The position numbers and the translations under genes are program-made. DNA of 33,756 nt from NCBI GenBank assembly GCA_012031415.1, contig JAAUTN010000030.1:1-33756 (forward strand), in the 5' to 3' direction. Shown one piece after another: positions 1 to 10,183 of the stretch. Numbering within the stretch: the first letter of the stretch is position 1; each line of letters begins with the position of its first letter. Origin of the DNA: Leptolyngbyaceae cyanobacterium SM1_4_3. Lineage in GTDB: Bacteria; Cyanobacteriota; Cyanobacteriia; Elainellales; Elainellaceae. The notes beneath the pieces are model-generated. The model ran no database searches, had not been told where the DNA came from, and saw only the letters and a list, made by a program, of their open reading frames with translations.

Positions 1-2
1 GG

Positions 3-631
3 AGAACCGGACGGAGAATTGTTCAAGAGTTGGTTCAGAGAATATACCTGTTCGGGCATTGGTGCGCGATCTGGAGAAGGGACGACAGATTCTACCTGCT
101 GAAGCTGAGTTAGTCTTGGGTGACGTGTTGCAGCCTGAGAGTTTGAGAGGGGCAATCGCCGACTGTACTGTACTTCTTTGTGCAACAGGAGCCAGCCCTA
201 GCTTAGACCCAACAGGTCCTTACAAAGTAGATTATGAAGGCAGCAAAAATTTAGTAGGCGCAGCAAAAGTGGCTGGAATTGAACAGTTTGTGTTTGTTTC
301 CTCGCTATGCACTTCTCAGTTTTTTCACCCGCTCAATCTATTTTGGCTAATTTTGGTGTGGAAGAAACGGGCAGAGGAGTATCTGCAAAGCAGTGGTTTA
401 GCTTATACGATTGTGCGGCCGGGAGGGCTGAAGAACGAGGATAATAGCGATCGCATCGTCATGTCCAGCGCAGACACGCTGTTTGATGGCAGTATTCCCC
501 GTACAAAAGTAGCGCAAATTTGTGTAGAATCGCTGTTTCAACCTGCCGCCCGCAACAAAATTGTAGAAATTGTGGCAAAACCGGAGGCTGCTATGAAGCC
601 ATTTGAGGAGTTGTTTGCTAGCATAGCTTGA
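3..631 (+). CDS. NAD(P)-binding atypical SDR reductase, 5'-partial, with apparent frameshift
   Basis: This is the C-terminal part of an NmrA/atypical-SDR-like NAD(P)-binding protein, cut by the window edge. The frame ending at 631 carries family features: VRALVRD after the first beta strand, GDVLQPESL, the ATGA stretch, KVDYEGSKNLV and the YTIVRPGGL motif. Reading from position 3 in another frame gives RTGRRIVQELVQR, the expected dinucleotide-binding start of the same protein. It joins the downstream frame (NIPVRALVRD) if one A is restored at about 39-43. A TTG at 59 could be called as a start but would remove the cofactor-binding region. Proteins of this kind are often annotated only as epimerase or NAD(P)H-binding proteins, so the substrate cannot be inferred. 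The frame loss is probably a sequence error; a true pseudogene is possible. Confidence 0.75.
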   Translation, partial: NRTENCSRVGSENIPVRALVRDLEKGRQILPAEAELVLGDVLQPESLRGAIADCTVLLCATGASPSLDPTGPYKVDYEGSKNLVGAAKVAGIEQFVFVSSLCTSQFFHPLNLFWLILVWKKRAEEYLQSSGLAYTIVRPGGLKNEDNSDRIVMSSADTLFDGSIPRTKVAQICVESLFQPAARNKIVEIVAKPEAAMKPFEELFASIA

Positions 632-662
632 TTGAAATACAAGCAAAAAGGTAGCCGACTCA

Positions 663-1373
663 GTGCGTCCATCGCCCTCTCAAGCTTCCGAAAAGCTTTC
701 AGCCGCCGAGCAAGAGCAAAGTTCTGGTTCCCTCTGGCACTTTCTAATTATTTTGAGTATTGCGGGCATGAGCCTGATGCTCCTGTCTAAGGACTGGCAA
801 GGGAGTTTAAATGGGCTGCCCCTTGATCCAAACTGGAATGGACACCCGATCCCGTTGGCAATGCGGGGCGGTGATCCTTACATTCGAGCGTTGATGCGAA
901 CGATTTCTGTGAGCGAGTCTAGCGATCCTCAGCCTTACTCAATTTTGTATGGAGGCGATCGCATTCAAGACCTCAGCCGTCACCCCGATCGCTGCATTCC
1001 AATTGTTGCGGGTCCAAATGTGGGCGACTGTACGACCGCAGCAGGGCGCTACCAATTCCTTACAACGACCTGGTTAGAGAAGGCTAGGGAATATCATTCG
1101 CAGCCTCCTGTCGTTCTATTTCGTAAAACCTATAGCTTTGCTCCAGAATTTCAAGATCAGGTCGTTTACGACTGGCTGACCGACTCTCAAGCCTGGGGAG
1201 TTGATCTGTCAGCATTACTCAGGTCAGGCAACATTGAGGAAGTACTGCAAATTCTTTCAGGCACCTGGACAAGCCTCGGCTATGGCATCGAACCCAACGC
1301 CATGACTGCTAGTTTGCCAGAGGTGTACCATGAGTTGCTCAAGGAAGAACTTCAAAACGCAGGACAGCTTTAG
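663..1373 (+). CDS. Membrane-anchored lambda-R-like muramidase/lytic transglycosylase
   Basis: A 236-aa protein starting with GTG and preceded by a weak AAGG-type ribosome site. Residues about 26-42 form one hydrophobic segment, suggesting an N-terminal membrane anchor with the rest in the periplasm. The region from residue about 75 resembles phage lambda endolysin R and related lysozyme-like domains: a Glu in an SES context at residue 85 (where lambda R has its catalytic Glu in SEG), then YGGDRIQDLSRHP, AAGRYQF at about 126-132, and a FAPEFQDQVV stretch. The domain would cleave peptidoglycan glycan strands. There is no holin, spanin or other phage gene nearby, so a housekeeping cell-wall role is more likely than a prophage remnant. 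It lies 31 bp after the SDR gene on the same strand and may be co-transcribed with it. Confidence 0.7.
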   Translation: MRPSPSQASEKLSAAEQEQSSGSLWHFLIILSIAGMSLMLLSKDWQGSLNGLPLDPNWNGHPIPLAMRGGDPYIRALMRTISVSESSDPQPYSILYGGDRIQDLSRHPDRCIPIVAGPNVGDCTTAAGRYQFLTTTWLEKAREYHSQPPVVLFRKTYSFAPEFQDQVVYDWLTDSQAWGVDLSALLRSGNIEEVLQILSGTWTSLGYGIEPNAMTASLPEVYHELLKEELQNAGQL

Positions 1374-1400
1374 CGGCACGAGCAAAAAGTCTACAGTCAG

Positions 1401-1946
1401 CTAATCTTCAAAAATTTTGGTAGGCAAACCGTCAATACTCTTTTGATTTTTATTGTGCCAATATTGCTCAATGCCGCTGTTGCCTTTCTTTTCTGCCCAG
1501 TCAATCAGTGTTTCTCGCTGTTGTTTGAATTCGTAGAGCGGTACTCCAAAGCCACAGGACGTTTGAGCCGCTTCAATGTCTAGCACAATGACTTGGCGTT
1601 CTCCAGGAATAGCCTCAAACAGCGAGTAAAATTTCTGCCACTCTGAATGCCTGGGACGGATTGCTTTACCCTGCCCATAGAGTCGCAAAATTAATGGCTG
1701 TTCAGTGAAACTGCAAAACATAACTGTTAGCCGACCGTTTTCGTGCAGGTGAGCGGCTGTCTCATTTCCACTCCCGGTCAAATCCAAGTAGGCAACGGTT
1801 TTAGAATCAATGCACCGAAAAGTATCAATGCCTTTTGGCGACAAGTTCACTCGTCCCTCAATCGGGGCAGAAGCTGTGAAGAACAGCTTTTGTTCTGCAA
1901 TAAATTCTTGCAGGGCTGGAGTTAATTTGCTGTAGAACTTAGCCAT
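1401..1946 (-). CDS. Pyridoxamine 5'-phosphate oxidase-like FMN-binding protein
   Basis: A 181-aa soluble protein of the PNPOx-like split-barrel superfamily. The N-terminal pattern (FIAEQKLFFTASAP, GRVNLSPKG, TVAYLDLTGSGNETAAHL) is typical of the cyanobacterial group annotated as pyridoxamine 5'-phosphate oxidase family proteins, which bind FMN or a related flavin and usually have unknown substrates. It is not the canonical PdxH of vitamin B6 synthesis, which has different active-site motifs. The gene ends 27 bp from the convergent lysozyme-like gene. It lies 45 bp downstream of the metal-sensor gene on the same strand, so the two may be co-transcribed. Confidence 0.8.
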   Translation of the reverse strand: MAKFYSKLTPALQEFIAEQKLFFTASAPIEGRVNLSPKGIDTFRCIDSKTVAYLDLTGSGNETAAHLHENGRLTVMFCSFTEQPLILRLYGQGKAIRPRHSEWQKFYSLFEAIPGERQVIVLDIEAAQTSCGFGVPLYEFKQQRETLIDWAEKKGNSGIEQYWHNKNQKSIDGLPTKIFED

Positions 1947-1991
1947 AGAAATCTAGCTACACGATGTCAACTCTACTTGACAATATCAGAG

Positions 1992-2366
1992 CTATGGAAG
2001 GAACCGATCTAAGGCTGCCTTTAACTCTTCAATTTCACCTTCAATGTTGCCTTCTTTGGCGGCCCGTCCCACGCACTCTGTCAAATGTTCGTCTAGGATG
2101 ATTCGCGCAACTCGATCTAGCCCTCCACGCACGGCGGCGATTTGTACCAATACATCTGGACATGGACGGCTCTCCTGAACCATGACCTTGATGCCGCGAA
2201 TGTGTCCTTCGATTCGCGAGAGCCGATTGATGATTCGGCGCAAGGACTCTTCACTATGGATATGAGGGTGGTTGGGCTGGTCTTCGTGAGCATGATCGGC
2301 GTGAGAGTGGTCGATCGCTGAATGTAGAGGTAACTCAGAAGCTGCCATGTTGGTACGATTGTTCAC
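1992..2366 (-). CDS. CsoR/RcnR-family metal-sensing repressor, InrS-like
   Basis: A 124-aa all-helical DUF156 repressor. Residues Cys69, His94 and Cys98 have the spacing (25 and 4) of the metal-binding residues of CsoR. His37 lies 32 residues before Cys69, the spacing of the additional His ligand described for the cyanobacterial nickel sensor InrS. The first 37 residues are His-rich (HSHADHAHED, HPHIH), also in keeping with nickel handling. Proteins of this family bind operator DNA as tetramers and release it on metal binding, typically derepressing an efflux gene. No exporter gene is visible within the window, so the target may be distant. Copper or cobalt sensing cannot be excluded from sequence alone. 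Confidence 0.85.
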   Translation of the reverse strand: MNNRTNMAASELPLHSAIDHSHADHAHEDQPNHPHIHSEESLRRIINRLSRIEGHIRGIKVMVQESRPCPDVLVQIAAVRGGLDRVARIILDEHLTECVGRAAKEGNIEGEIEELKAALDRFLP

Positions 2367-2399
2367 GTTTTCTCGATTCTATCCTAGACGCTCGTTCTC

Positions 2400-2409
2400 G
2401 ACCGGGGTC
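2400..2409. promoter_or_regulatory. Candidate CsoR/InrS-type operator (GACC-GG-GGTC)
   Basis: A short G-tract with 4-bp inverted arms lies 33 bp upstream of the metal-sensor ATG. CsoR/RcnR-family operators are commonly short G/C tracts flanked by inverted arms, so autoregulation is plausible. The site is short and the call is speculative. Confidence 0.25.
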
Positions 2410-2704
2410 AAAATTATTCTCTCAAGCCTATTTCATACAGACTAAGCAACACAATAGCTAGAATTTGACTAGATATGGCGACTCATAAGCTTTAAGGGAT
2501 ACGATTTTTCGCGAACTAACACCACAACCTTGTTAGACGCACCTTCCTAAGTCAGGATCGCTGTATCTTTTCTTAGAAGTTCAGCCTTTTAGCTACGTCG
2601 TTGAACTGACATCAACCGACGATTGACCCACATTTGCTCTGTGGTTATCAGTAGACGCTATGCAGATCTGTGATTTTTTCTCTTGCTTACAACGCTTACA
2701 ACCT

Positions 2705-3853
2705 ATGATGATTCGTATCTTTGTGCTGTTTTTGGTGACAGTCTTGACGTTTGGGACGCTTCGAGTTGCTCCTGCGGGGGCAATTCCAACCTCTCTAATG
2801 GGTCAAGTTTTGGCACAGGCTCCTTCTGCTGCGGCTAGCACTGAAAGTTTTGTAGCAGCGGCTGTCAATCAAGTCGGACCCGCTGTTGTGCGGATTGACA
2901 CAGAACGAACTATCACCCGGAGTGTTGATCCGTTCTTTAATGATCCGTTTTTCCGTCGTTATTTTGGTGGGGCAGCCCCTCAACCCTATGAGGAACGCCA
3001 AATCGGTCAGGGGTCAGGTTTCATCATTGACAGCAGTGGAGTTATTGTGACCAATGCCCATGTTGTTGATCGGGCGGATAGCGTTAGGGTGACACTCAAA
3101 GACGGGCGCACGTTTTCTGGAGAAGTGCGCGGTTCGGATGAGGTGACAGATTTGGCAGTTGTCAAAATTGAGGGAGACAATTTGCCTGTCTCACCATTGG
3201 GTGATTCTGATCAGGTGCAGGTTGGAGATTGGGCGATCGCCGTTGGAAACCCGCTCGGACTCGACAACACCGTTACCCTGGGAATTGTTAGTACGCTAAA
3301 CCGCTCTAGCGCCCTGGTTGGAATTCCTGACAAGCGATTAGAGTTTATTCAAACGGATGCTGCTATTAACCCCGGCAACTCTGGCGGACCACTGCTGAAT
3401 GCGCGAGGGGAAGTGATTGGAATTAACACGGCGATTAGAGCAAATGCAAATGGGATTGGCTTTGCGATTCCAATTAACTTAGCGAAGGATATCACCGATC
3501 GCCTGGCTAGAGGTGAAAGTGTTTCCCATCCATACTTAGGAGTACAGATCGCCACGCTTACACCAGACTTAGCCAAGCAAAATAACGATGATCCCAATTC
3601 CAGCATTGTCCTACCTGAAGTTAATGGGGTTCTAATTGTTGGAGTAATGCAAAATACGCCTGCGGCTCAAGCTGGGCTGCGTCGAGGTGACGTGGTTACT
3701 CAGGTCGATGGGCAAGCCGTAACGACGGCTGACCAACTGCAAACTCTGGTTGACCGGAGTGGAGTGGGCAGAACCCTGCGGCTGAGAGTACAGAGGGGCG
3801 ATCGCACCCAGCAAATTTCTGTTCGCACAGCCGAACTTCAGCCTACTCCCTAG
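2705..3853 (+). CDS. HtrA/DegP-family serine protease with signal peptide and PDZ domain
   Basis: A trypsin-like periplasmic or membrane-anchored Deg protease involved in degrading or refolding damaged proteins under light and heat stress. Numbered from the ATG at 2705, the catalytic triad is His119 (TNAHVVD), Asp149 (TDLAVVKI) and Ser226 (NPGNSGGPL). One PDZ domain follows, from about residue 275 (HPYLGVQIA) to the C-terminus, ending in QPTP. The N-terminus [17 protein letters not shown] is a signal peptide or anchor; an upstream in-frame ATG at 2660 would add 15 residues in front of it, so 2705 or 2708 is preferred. Cyanobacteria have three paralogues (HhoA, HhoB, HtrA), and I cannot say which this is. 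The gene converges on rpoC2. Confidence 0.92.
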   Translation: MMIRIFVLFLVTVLTFGTLRVAPAGAIPTSLMGQVLAQAPSAAASTESFVAAAVNQVGPAVVRIDTERTITRSVDPFFNDPFFRRYFGGAAPQPYEERQIGQGSGFIIDSSGVIVTNAHVVDRADSVRVTLKDGRTFSGEVRGSDEVTDLAVVKIEGDNLPVSPLGDSDQVQVGDWAIAVGNPLGLDNTVTLGIVSTLNRSSALVGIPDKRLEFIQTDAAINPGNSGGPLLNARGEVIGINTAIRANANGIGFAIPINLAKDITDRLARGESVSHPYLGVQIATLTPDLAKQNNDDPNSSIVLPEVNGVLIVGVMQNTPAAQAGLRRGDVVTQVDGQAVTTADQLQTLVDRSGVGRTLRLRVQRGDRTQQISVRTAELQPTP

Positions 3854-3888
3854 ATAGCTGCATAGCTCTACGCGCCTACCTTAGAACC

Positions 3889-3941
3889 CGTTTTAGTATG
3901 AAAGCGAAAGCTTCCATACAGCAGGGCTTTACACTAAAACG
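3889..3941. repeat. Nested inverted repeat downstream of the HtrA gene
   Basis: Outer 9-bp arms CGTTTTAGT (3889-3897) and ACTAAAACG (3933-3941) are perfectly complementary. They enclose a second hairpin at 3898-3917 with a GAAA loop and one mismatch. It lies 36 bp past the protease stop codon. It may act in 3'-end formation of the protease mRNA, though it lacks a clear U-tract. Confidence 0.5.
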
Positions 3942-4002
3942 TCTTGGCTGGGGGCTGGCAACAACACATCCATAAGATATGTCGGTAGTCATATTGACTA
4001 GA

Positions 4003-4041
4003 ACATTTTAGTGGCGTGGCTCCGTCGCGCCACCAAAATGT
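4003..4041 (-). repeat. 14-bp-arm inverted repeat in the convergent spacer
   Basis: Arms ACATTTTAGTGGCG (4003-4016) and CGCCACCAAAATGT (4028-4041) are complementary apart from one position. That position is a G-U pair in the minus-strand transcript but a mismatch in the plus-strand transcript, so the hairpin is better formed in the minus-strand RNA, which reads out of rpoC2. It may be a secondary terminator or a mobile short repeat. Confidence 0.45.
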
Positions 4042-4062
4042 CCACGATCTAACCACAGCTAT

Positions 4063-4102
4063 AAATAAAGAGGGTGAGGAATATTCCTCACCCTCTTTAT
4101 TT
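4063..4102. terminator. Bidirectional terminator, perfect 20-bp inverted repeat
   Basis: Positions 4063-4082 and 4083-4102 are exact reverse complements, with an A-rich left and T-rich right margin. The stem begins 23 bp beyond the rpoC2 stop and gives a U-rich tail on either strand. This is the expected terminator for the rpoB-rpoC1-rpoC2 operon and also serves the convergent protease gene. Confidence 0.88.
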
Positions 4103-4125
4103 GTCCTTTACAACAGCTTTGAGGC

Positions 4126-7100
4126 TTATTCCTCCTCCTCCTCGTCTAGCTCATCATCCTCAAAATCATCATCCAGGATGGGAGAGTAAGAATCTTCTTC
4201 GTTCTCTTCCGGGTTGCCAAAGCTAAAGCTAGGACGGGCAACTTCAGGTTCTGAATCTTCTCGCACGCTACGTAAGCCCTCTGGCGGCGGGAAGACATCA
4301 AAGCCTCCCTCTAGCTCATAGGTACGAGCAGTGCGATCGTCCAAAACGACATCTTTGAGATCGACATCATCATCAAAAACGCTGCCATCGAAGCTTAAAT
4401 CCAGGTCAGGGCTACCCACTTCTTCATAAGCATTGAAGCCAGTACCTGCTGGAATCAAGCGACCAATGATTACGTTTTCTTTCAAACCTCGCAACCAATC
4501 TGACTTTCCTTCGATCGCCGCTTCCGTTAGAACCCTGGTAGTTTCCTGGAAGCTAGCAGCCGAGATAAAGCTATCCGTATTCAAAGAAGCCTTCGTGATC
4601 CCCAGCAGCATCGGTGTATATTCAGCAGGCGCACCGCCTGTAATAGACATAGCCTCGTTGACCTGCTCAATCTGGTGCATATCAACCAGCTCGCCCGGAA
4701 GCATACTGGTATCGCCACCGTCGTCCACTCTGGCTTTTGAGGTCATCTGCCGCACAATCACCTCAATATGTTTGTCAGAAATGTCAATGCCCTGAGACTG
4801 GTAAACAGACTGCACCTCATTCACCAGGAAGTTTTGCACCTTCTCCAAACTGATCAAGGCAGACTCATGAACGCCTCGCGTTTCCCGGTGAAGTTTGAAG
4901 AAGACTTCTAGGATTTCGTGAGGGTTAGCAGGACCGTCGGTGAGCGGTTCCGCTGCCAACACTTCCTGTCCGTCCACGACGATGACATTTTGACCAGGGC
5001 CAATGGGGTATTCCGTAATCACACCGTCTGCTTCAATAATTTTGACCTCGACGGTTTCATCGTCGCTATAAACGACTTGAGCCGTACCTGGTCGAGCCGC
5101 TAAAATGCACGCTTCTTTTGGCTTACGGGCTTCCAAAAGTTCTTCAATTCGGGGTAAACCCTGAATGATGTCTCCAGTTTTTGTCCGTTCAAATACCAAC
5201 AGCACCAGGTTGTCGCCCCGCTGCACCAAATCTCCGTCATCAATGTGTAGAACCGCGCCAGGCGACACTCGATAAGGGCGGGCAATTCGTAATGTTACGC
5301 TTTCGCCTGTCACCTGAACAACTTGCCCCGACTCTTCTAATCTGATTCCTGGAGCGATTTCTGTCGCAGAGACAAGCAAATCACCCCGCTGCACAGTTGC
5401 CTGTTTGCCGTTCAAGTCCACGCTAACGCGATCGACATCACGCACGACAAGAATTCGTCGAATTGCTTCTGCGCCTTCTCGAATACCGCGAATTTCGCCA
5501 GCTTCCTTACACTGAATTTCAGTCCGAGCAACGACGGCACCTGGTGCAATTTGGTCTCCATCTTTGACCAGAATTCGAGTTTGAGTGCTGCCCTGGGTCT
5601 GGTCGGCTGCTACGTCTCGGCGAATCACGAGTGATTCTAGAATAACTAACTGCAAGCGCAGCGACTCTGGGTCCGATTCGTCAGGAACAAGCTCAATATC
5701 TGCCGCCAGTTGAGGAGCATCTTTGTCAATTTCCAGTATCAGTTGGGTCCGCAGCAGTTCCAAGCCTTCGACCGATTTAACCCGCTCACCATCCTTGTAG
5801 GGAATGCGTTGAATTGCTCGAAGCTGAATGGAGCGTCCCGCTTCCTCATTGGTCGATTCTTGACTTGGTACCGAGGGGATATCTGGAACAGCAAACTCGG
5901 TGACGGGACGCAATAGCAGTGCTGGACCTTCAGGAGTTTCTACGTATTCAACGTAACGGAGATCACTAACGGTCAGTCCTGGCATGACTTCTTGCCCTGG
6001 GTTGGCAATCGAGCCATCCTTATTCATCACTGCTTCGGGATTGTCTGCCATGTGCAGTTCACCGGGCTTGATCACGATTTCGCGCAGAATATCGTTTTTC
6101 TGGGTGACTTCGACGACTCCGTTGCTTTGGCAGAAAATGTCTTTAACGACTTCTGTCCCAGCCTCGACATACTGACCATCCTCGACCAGCAGCAGTGAGA
6201 TGTCCTTGTTAACCTCGTGAGATTCTTCTGGAATCCACAGCAAAGTTCCACCACTAACAACCTCGTAGCCCTGCTTGGCTTTACCTCGCTTAGCAACCTC
6301 TACGCCAGAGTACTTAATGATTCCGCCCGTTTGAGTGTGGTAGCGATCGTCAATTAGTTCAGCAACAACCTGGTTATTCGTTACTTTAGTGCCAGGGGTA
6401 GCAATTAGAGAGAAGCGCTGGTTGTAGGGAGTCTCGATCAGGTAGTGTTCCCGACCCTGGAAACTTTCAGCATGAACTTTAGCCTGATCTAGCAGAACAG
6501 AGGCAGTAATAATCTCAACTTCGCGTCCGCCTTTGCCTTCAGTTTCTTGAGGGATACGAACAACTCCACCGTGTTCTGTTACCAGCTTGGTTTCTGCCAG
6601 GATGCTGCTGGCTTCAACGCGATCGCCATTCTTAACCACAGGTTCTGCGCCAGGAGGCAAGTTATAAACTTCACCCGAAAGAATCCAGACTAAGCCACCT
6701 CGCTGAGCAATTCGGGTAGTATTGCCCTGACGATCTTTCTTCTCTTCTGGAACAAGATCGGCAAACTTTACCTCACCTGCCAGGTCAGAAGCAACGTCTT
6801 TAGTCGCTTTTTCTGTCACCTTGCGAACCCGACCTGCGGCAGGCATTTCAGCTACCATCTGTCCTGCCTTGACAGCAGTCCCTTCCGGCGCAAACAGGAT
6901 AGAGCCGGAAGGAATCGTGGACGTTTCCTTCTCACCGCTAGCAGATTCAACGGTAACATCAACCGTCGCTTCCATGATCAGTGCATCTTCACCGTGACGG
7001 GTACGGAACGCCCGCGCTCTCAGTTGCTTCGGTTTAGACAGGCGCACTACGCCATCAAACGATGCCCGAATTTGAGGTACTGTTTCACCCGTGAAGGTAC

Positions 7101-8157
7101 CGCCCGTATGGAAAGTTCGCATGGTGAGCTGCGTTCCTGGCTCACCGATGGATTGTGCAGCAATGATCCCGACGGCTTCACCCAAGTCAACCATATAGGC
7201 ATGGGCTAAGCTCCAGCCATAGCAGTGCTGGCAGACTGAGCGAGTAGCTTCACAGGTAAGGGGCGATCGCACCACCACCTCACTAAGTCCTAACTTGCCT
7301 ACCAGTTGAGCCAAATCATCAGAAATAGCTTGGTTGCGGGGTGCAACGACTTCACCCGTTTCCGGATGAATGATGTCTTGAGCGATAACTCGACCCAGTA
7401 AACGATCTTTCAACGGAATCAAAACCCGCTCACCATCTGTCATGCTGCGAACGGGAATCCCCCGTTGGGTACCACAATCTAACTCTCGAATAATTACATC
7501 CTGGGAAACATCCACCAAACGACGAGTCAGATATCCAGAGTCCGCTGTTCGCAGCGCCGTATCTACCAAACCTTTACGTGCGCCGTAGGAAGAAATAATA
7601 TACTCTGTTACAGTTAAGCCTTCTCGGAAGTTGGTTTTAATCGGCAAGTCAATAATTTCCCCTTGCGGGTTTGCCATCAGACCGCGCATCCCCACCAGCT
7701 GACGCACTTGAGAAATGTTTCCGCGCGCTCCAGAGAACGCCATCATGTAAACCGAGTTCAGCGGATTGCTAGACTCAAAGTGCCGCACTACTTCATCTTT
7801 CAATTCTTCGCTGGTATCGTTCCAGGTATCAATTACCTTCTGGAAGCGTTCGACTTCAGTAATATCGCCTCGGGTGTAGCGCGTTTCAGTTTGACGAATT
7901 TCCTCTTCGGCAGCTTCTAGTAAGCGGCGCTTGCTGGGTGGAACCTGCAAGTCATCTACACTAATCGAAACTCCCGCCTTGGTCGCGTATCGAAACCCTA
8001 AATCTTTCAGCTCATCTGCCATCTGAGCCGTCCGCGCCGTGCCATAGTTAGTAAATGCCCAGGCAATCAGCCTGCGTAGCTGTCCCTTATTAACAACACG
8101 ATTACGGAAAATAAATTCTTGCTCTGGCTTTTGAGTTGAATTTTGCTCTGCCATCAT
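4126..8157 (-). CDS. rpoC2: DNA-directed RNA polymerase subunit beta' (C-terminal part)
   Basis: A 1343-aa subunit carrying the C-terminal portion of the bacterial beta' subunit, which in cyanobacteria and plastids is encoded separately from rpoC1. The N-terminal third contains [35 protein letters not shown] and [21 protein letters not shown], the region that includes the trigger loop and bridge-helix contacts. The long middle section with repeated barrel-like segments corresponds to the large cyanobacterial SI3 insertion. A conserved C-terminal part ([32 protein letters not shown]) is followed by a very acidic tail. Length is normal for cyanobacteria. The start has two adjacent ATG codons (8157 and 8154) with GGAG just upstream. 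It is the last gene of the operon. Confidence 0.98.
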   Translation of the reverse strand: MMAEQNSTQKPEQEFIFRNRVVNKGQLRRLIAWAFTNYGTARTAQMADELKDLGFRYATKAGVSISVDDLQVPPSKRRLLEAAEEEIRQTETRYTRGDITEVERFQKVIDTWNDTSEELKDEVVRHFESSNPLNSVYMMAFSGARGNISQVRQLVGMRGLMANPQGEIIDLPIKTNFREGLTVTEYIISSYGARKGLVDTALRTADSGYLTRRLVDVSQDVIIRELDCGTQRGIPVRSMTDGERVLIPLKDRLLGRVIAQDIIHPETGEVVAPRNQAISDDLAQLVGKLGLSEVVVRSPLTCEATRSVCQHCYGWSLAHAYMVDLGEAVGIIAAQSIGEPGTQLTMRTFHTGGTFTGETVPQIRASFDGVVRLSKPKQLRARAFRTRHGEDALIMEATVDVTVESASGEKETSTIPSGSILFAPEGTAVKAGQMVAEMPAAGRVRKVTEKATKDVASDLAGEVKFADLVPEEKKDRQGNTTRIAQRGGLVWILSGEVYNLPPGAEPVVKNGDRVEASSILAETKLVTEHGGVVRIPQETEGKGGREVEIITASVLLDQAKVHAESFQGREHYLIETPYNQRFSLIATPGTKVTNNQVVAELIDDRYHTQTGGIIKYSGVEVAKRGKAKQGYEVVSGGTLLWIPEESHEVNKDISLLLVEDGQYVEAGTEVVKDIFCQSNGVVEVTQKNDILREIVIKPGELHMADNPEAVMNKDGSIANPGQEVMPGLTVSDLRYVEYVETPEGPALLLRPVTEFAVPDIPSVPSQESTNEEAGRSIQLRAIQRIPYKDGERVKSVEGLELLRTQLILEIDKDAPQLAADIELVPDESDPESLRLQLVILESLVIRRDVAADQTQGSTQTRILVKDGDQIAPGAVVARTEIQCKEAGEIRGIREGAEAIRRILVVRDVDRVSVDLNGKQATVQRGDLLVSATEIAPGIRLEESGQVVQVTGESVTLRIARPYRVSPGAVLHIDDGDLVQRGDNLVLLVFERTKTGDIIQGLPRIEELLEARKPKEACILAARPGTAQVVYSDDETVEVKIIEADGVITEYPIGPGQNVIVVDGQEVLAAEPLTDGPANPHEILEVFFKLHRETRGVHESALISLEKVQNFLVNEVQSVYQSQGIDISDKHIEVIVRQMTSKARVDDGGDTSMLPGELVDMHQIEQVNEAMSITGGAPAEYTPMLLGITKASLNTDSFISAASFQETTRVLTEAAIEGKSDWLRGLKENVIIGRLIPAGTGFNAYEEVGSPDLDLSFDGSVFDDDVDLKDVVLDDRTARTYELEGGFDVFPPPEGLRSVREDSEPEVARPSFSFGNPEENEEDSYSPILDDDFEDDELDEEEEE

Positions 8158-8257
8158 TTGTCTCCGCCCTATAAAGAATAGCGATTAGCGATCAGCAGTC
8201 AAGCGCAATTCAGCTAACTGAGTTGCAGCAGACCGCTGACGACCGGATTACCTCGGC

Positions 8258-10128
8258 TTAAACCAAAGCATTTTGAATTGTTCGGTTGTAGATGATGCGC
8301 CCGGGAGTGGTTCGGATGTATTGGGAAATCCGGTTTCCTTCTGCATCCTCTCGAACCCGGCGAAACTTGTAGTATCTTGTGACCGTGCCATCTGACGATT
8401 TTTCTTCTTTCAGCACCTCGTTGCCTGAACCGCCATCTTCAACTGCGCCCTCAAACCGCACCCAGACATAAGCGTGAATGTCTACCACCCCTGTTCGTAG
8501 GCCAAAATTGCGTCATCCAGAGTTGAGAAATAGCGACCTGCGCCTTTCTGCTCAATTGGGTTTTCGGCAGTCAGGTAGTAACATCCCAGTACCATGTCTT
8601 GGCTAGGGGTAACGATAGGCCGACCTGTCGCTGGAGAGAGAATATTGTTTGATGCCAGCATCAGCAGCCTGGCTTCAGCCTGAGCTTCTAGAGAGAGAGG
8701 GACGTGTACCGCCATCTGGTCACCGTCAAAGTCTGCATTGAATGCAGGACAAACCAACGGATGGATCTGGATAGCACGCCCCTCAACCAAAATTGGCTCG
8801 AACGCCTGAATGCCCAAGCGGTGAAGCGTTGGAGCTCGGTTTAGCATCACAGGATGCCCTTCGATCACTTCTTCCAACACATCCCAGACGCTAGGATCGT
8901 TGCGTTGAATCAGTTTTTTTGCTGCTTTGATGTTGTTAACTAAGCCCTGGCGAATCAGTCGATGAATCACAAAGGGTTGGAACAACTCAATCGCCATCTC
9001 TCTGGGCAGACCGCACTGGTGAATCTTCAGCTTGGGGCCGACCACGATTACAGAACGCCCCGAATAATCGACCCGCTTACCCAACAAGTTTTGACGGAAT
9101 CGACCCTGCTTTCCTTCAATAATGTCGGAAAGAGACTTGAGGGGTCGGTTGTTTGCTCCAACGACAGTACGACCGCGACGACCATTATCAATCAGCGCAT
9201 CTACGGCTTCTTGCAGCATCCGTTTCTCATTACGGACGATGATTTCAGGAGCCAAAATCTCCTGGAGACGAGCCAAGCGGTTGTTTCGGTTGATGACACG
9301 GCGGTAAAGGTCGTTTAAGTCAGAGGTGGCAAATCGTCCACCATCTAGCTGCACCATCGGGCGCAGATCGGGCGGAATCACGGGGATCACCGATAGCACC
9401 ATCCACTCAGGGAGCGATCCCGTTGCAATAAAATTATCGATTACCCGCAGACGCTTAATCAGCTTGGCGCGTTTTTGTCCTTTTGCCGTCGCAATCTCTT
9501 CCCGTAGCTGCTCTGCTTCTGCTTCCAGACTTAGGTCTTGCAGCAACCGCTGGAGAGCCTCTGCGCCGATGCCAACTTCAATGCCTGTAAGCTGAGAATC
9601 TTCGCTGTAAAGCTGGTCTTCAATCTCAATCCACTGGTCTTCGGTGAGAAGCTGCTTGTAGGTGAGGTTCTCAGCATTACCGGGGTTTAGCACCACGTAG
9701 GCGTTGAAGTAAACAATTTGCTCTACATCCCGCAGCGGCATATCTAGCAAGATCGCCATATAGCTAGGGATGCCCTTGAGATACCAAACGTGAGCCACAG
9801 GAGCGGCGAGCTTGATATAGCCCATGCGATGACGGCGAACGCGAGATTCTGTCACTTCCACGCCGCAACGTTCACAGACAATTCCCCGGTGGCGAACTCG
9901 CTTGTATTTACCGCAATGGCATTCCCAATCTTTTGCTGGGCCAAAAATTCGCTCACAGAACAGTCCATCCATTTCCGGCTTCAGCGTCCGGTAGTTAATG
10001 GTTTCGGGTTTGGTCACTTCACCAACCAGCATTCCGTTAGGAAGAGTTCGCTCTCCCCACTGGCGAATTCGCTCTGGTGACGCTAGACCAATCTTGATAT
10101 AGTCAAACCGCTGTTCTAGCTTCGGCAT
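8258..10128 (-). CDS. rpoC1: DNA-directed RNA polymerase subunit gamma (beta' N-terminal part), apparent frameshift
   Basis: The N-terminal portion of beta'. It contains the zinc-ribbon cysteines ([20 protein letters not shown]) and the catalytic Mg-binding motif NADFDGD at about residues 464-470. The first frame stops at 8482 after AYEQGW. The next frame, open from 8488 to 8258, begins [11 protein letters not shown], the normal continuation of RpoC1. Restoring one C on the plus strand at 8485-8486 (GGG rather than GG in the mRNA) gives 624 codons including the stop, the usual length for cyanobacterial RpoC1 (about 625 aa). Because the subunit is essential, a sequencing error is more likely than gene loss. 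The ATG at 10128 has AGGAAA about 10 nt upstream. Confidence 0.95.
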
Positions 10129-10183
10129 TGCTAATAATTTCCTCTTTATCCTGGCAATTCATACAAACCCGTTGTCAGGCGTA

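Noticed and set aside
663-1373. Prophage remnant suggested by the lambda-R-like gene
   Set aside because: No other phage genes, attachment repeats or integrase are nearby, and the membrane anchor differs from a phage endolysin.
8470-8500. Programmed -1 frameshifting in rpoC1
   Set aside because: The local G-rich sequence is not a classical slippery heptamer, and three other genes in the window show the same single-base losses, so sequence error is favoured. Not fully excluded.
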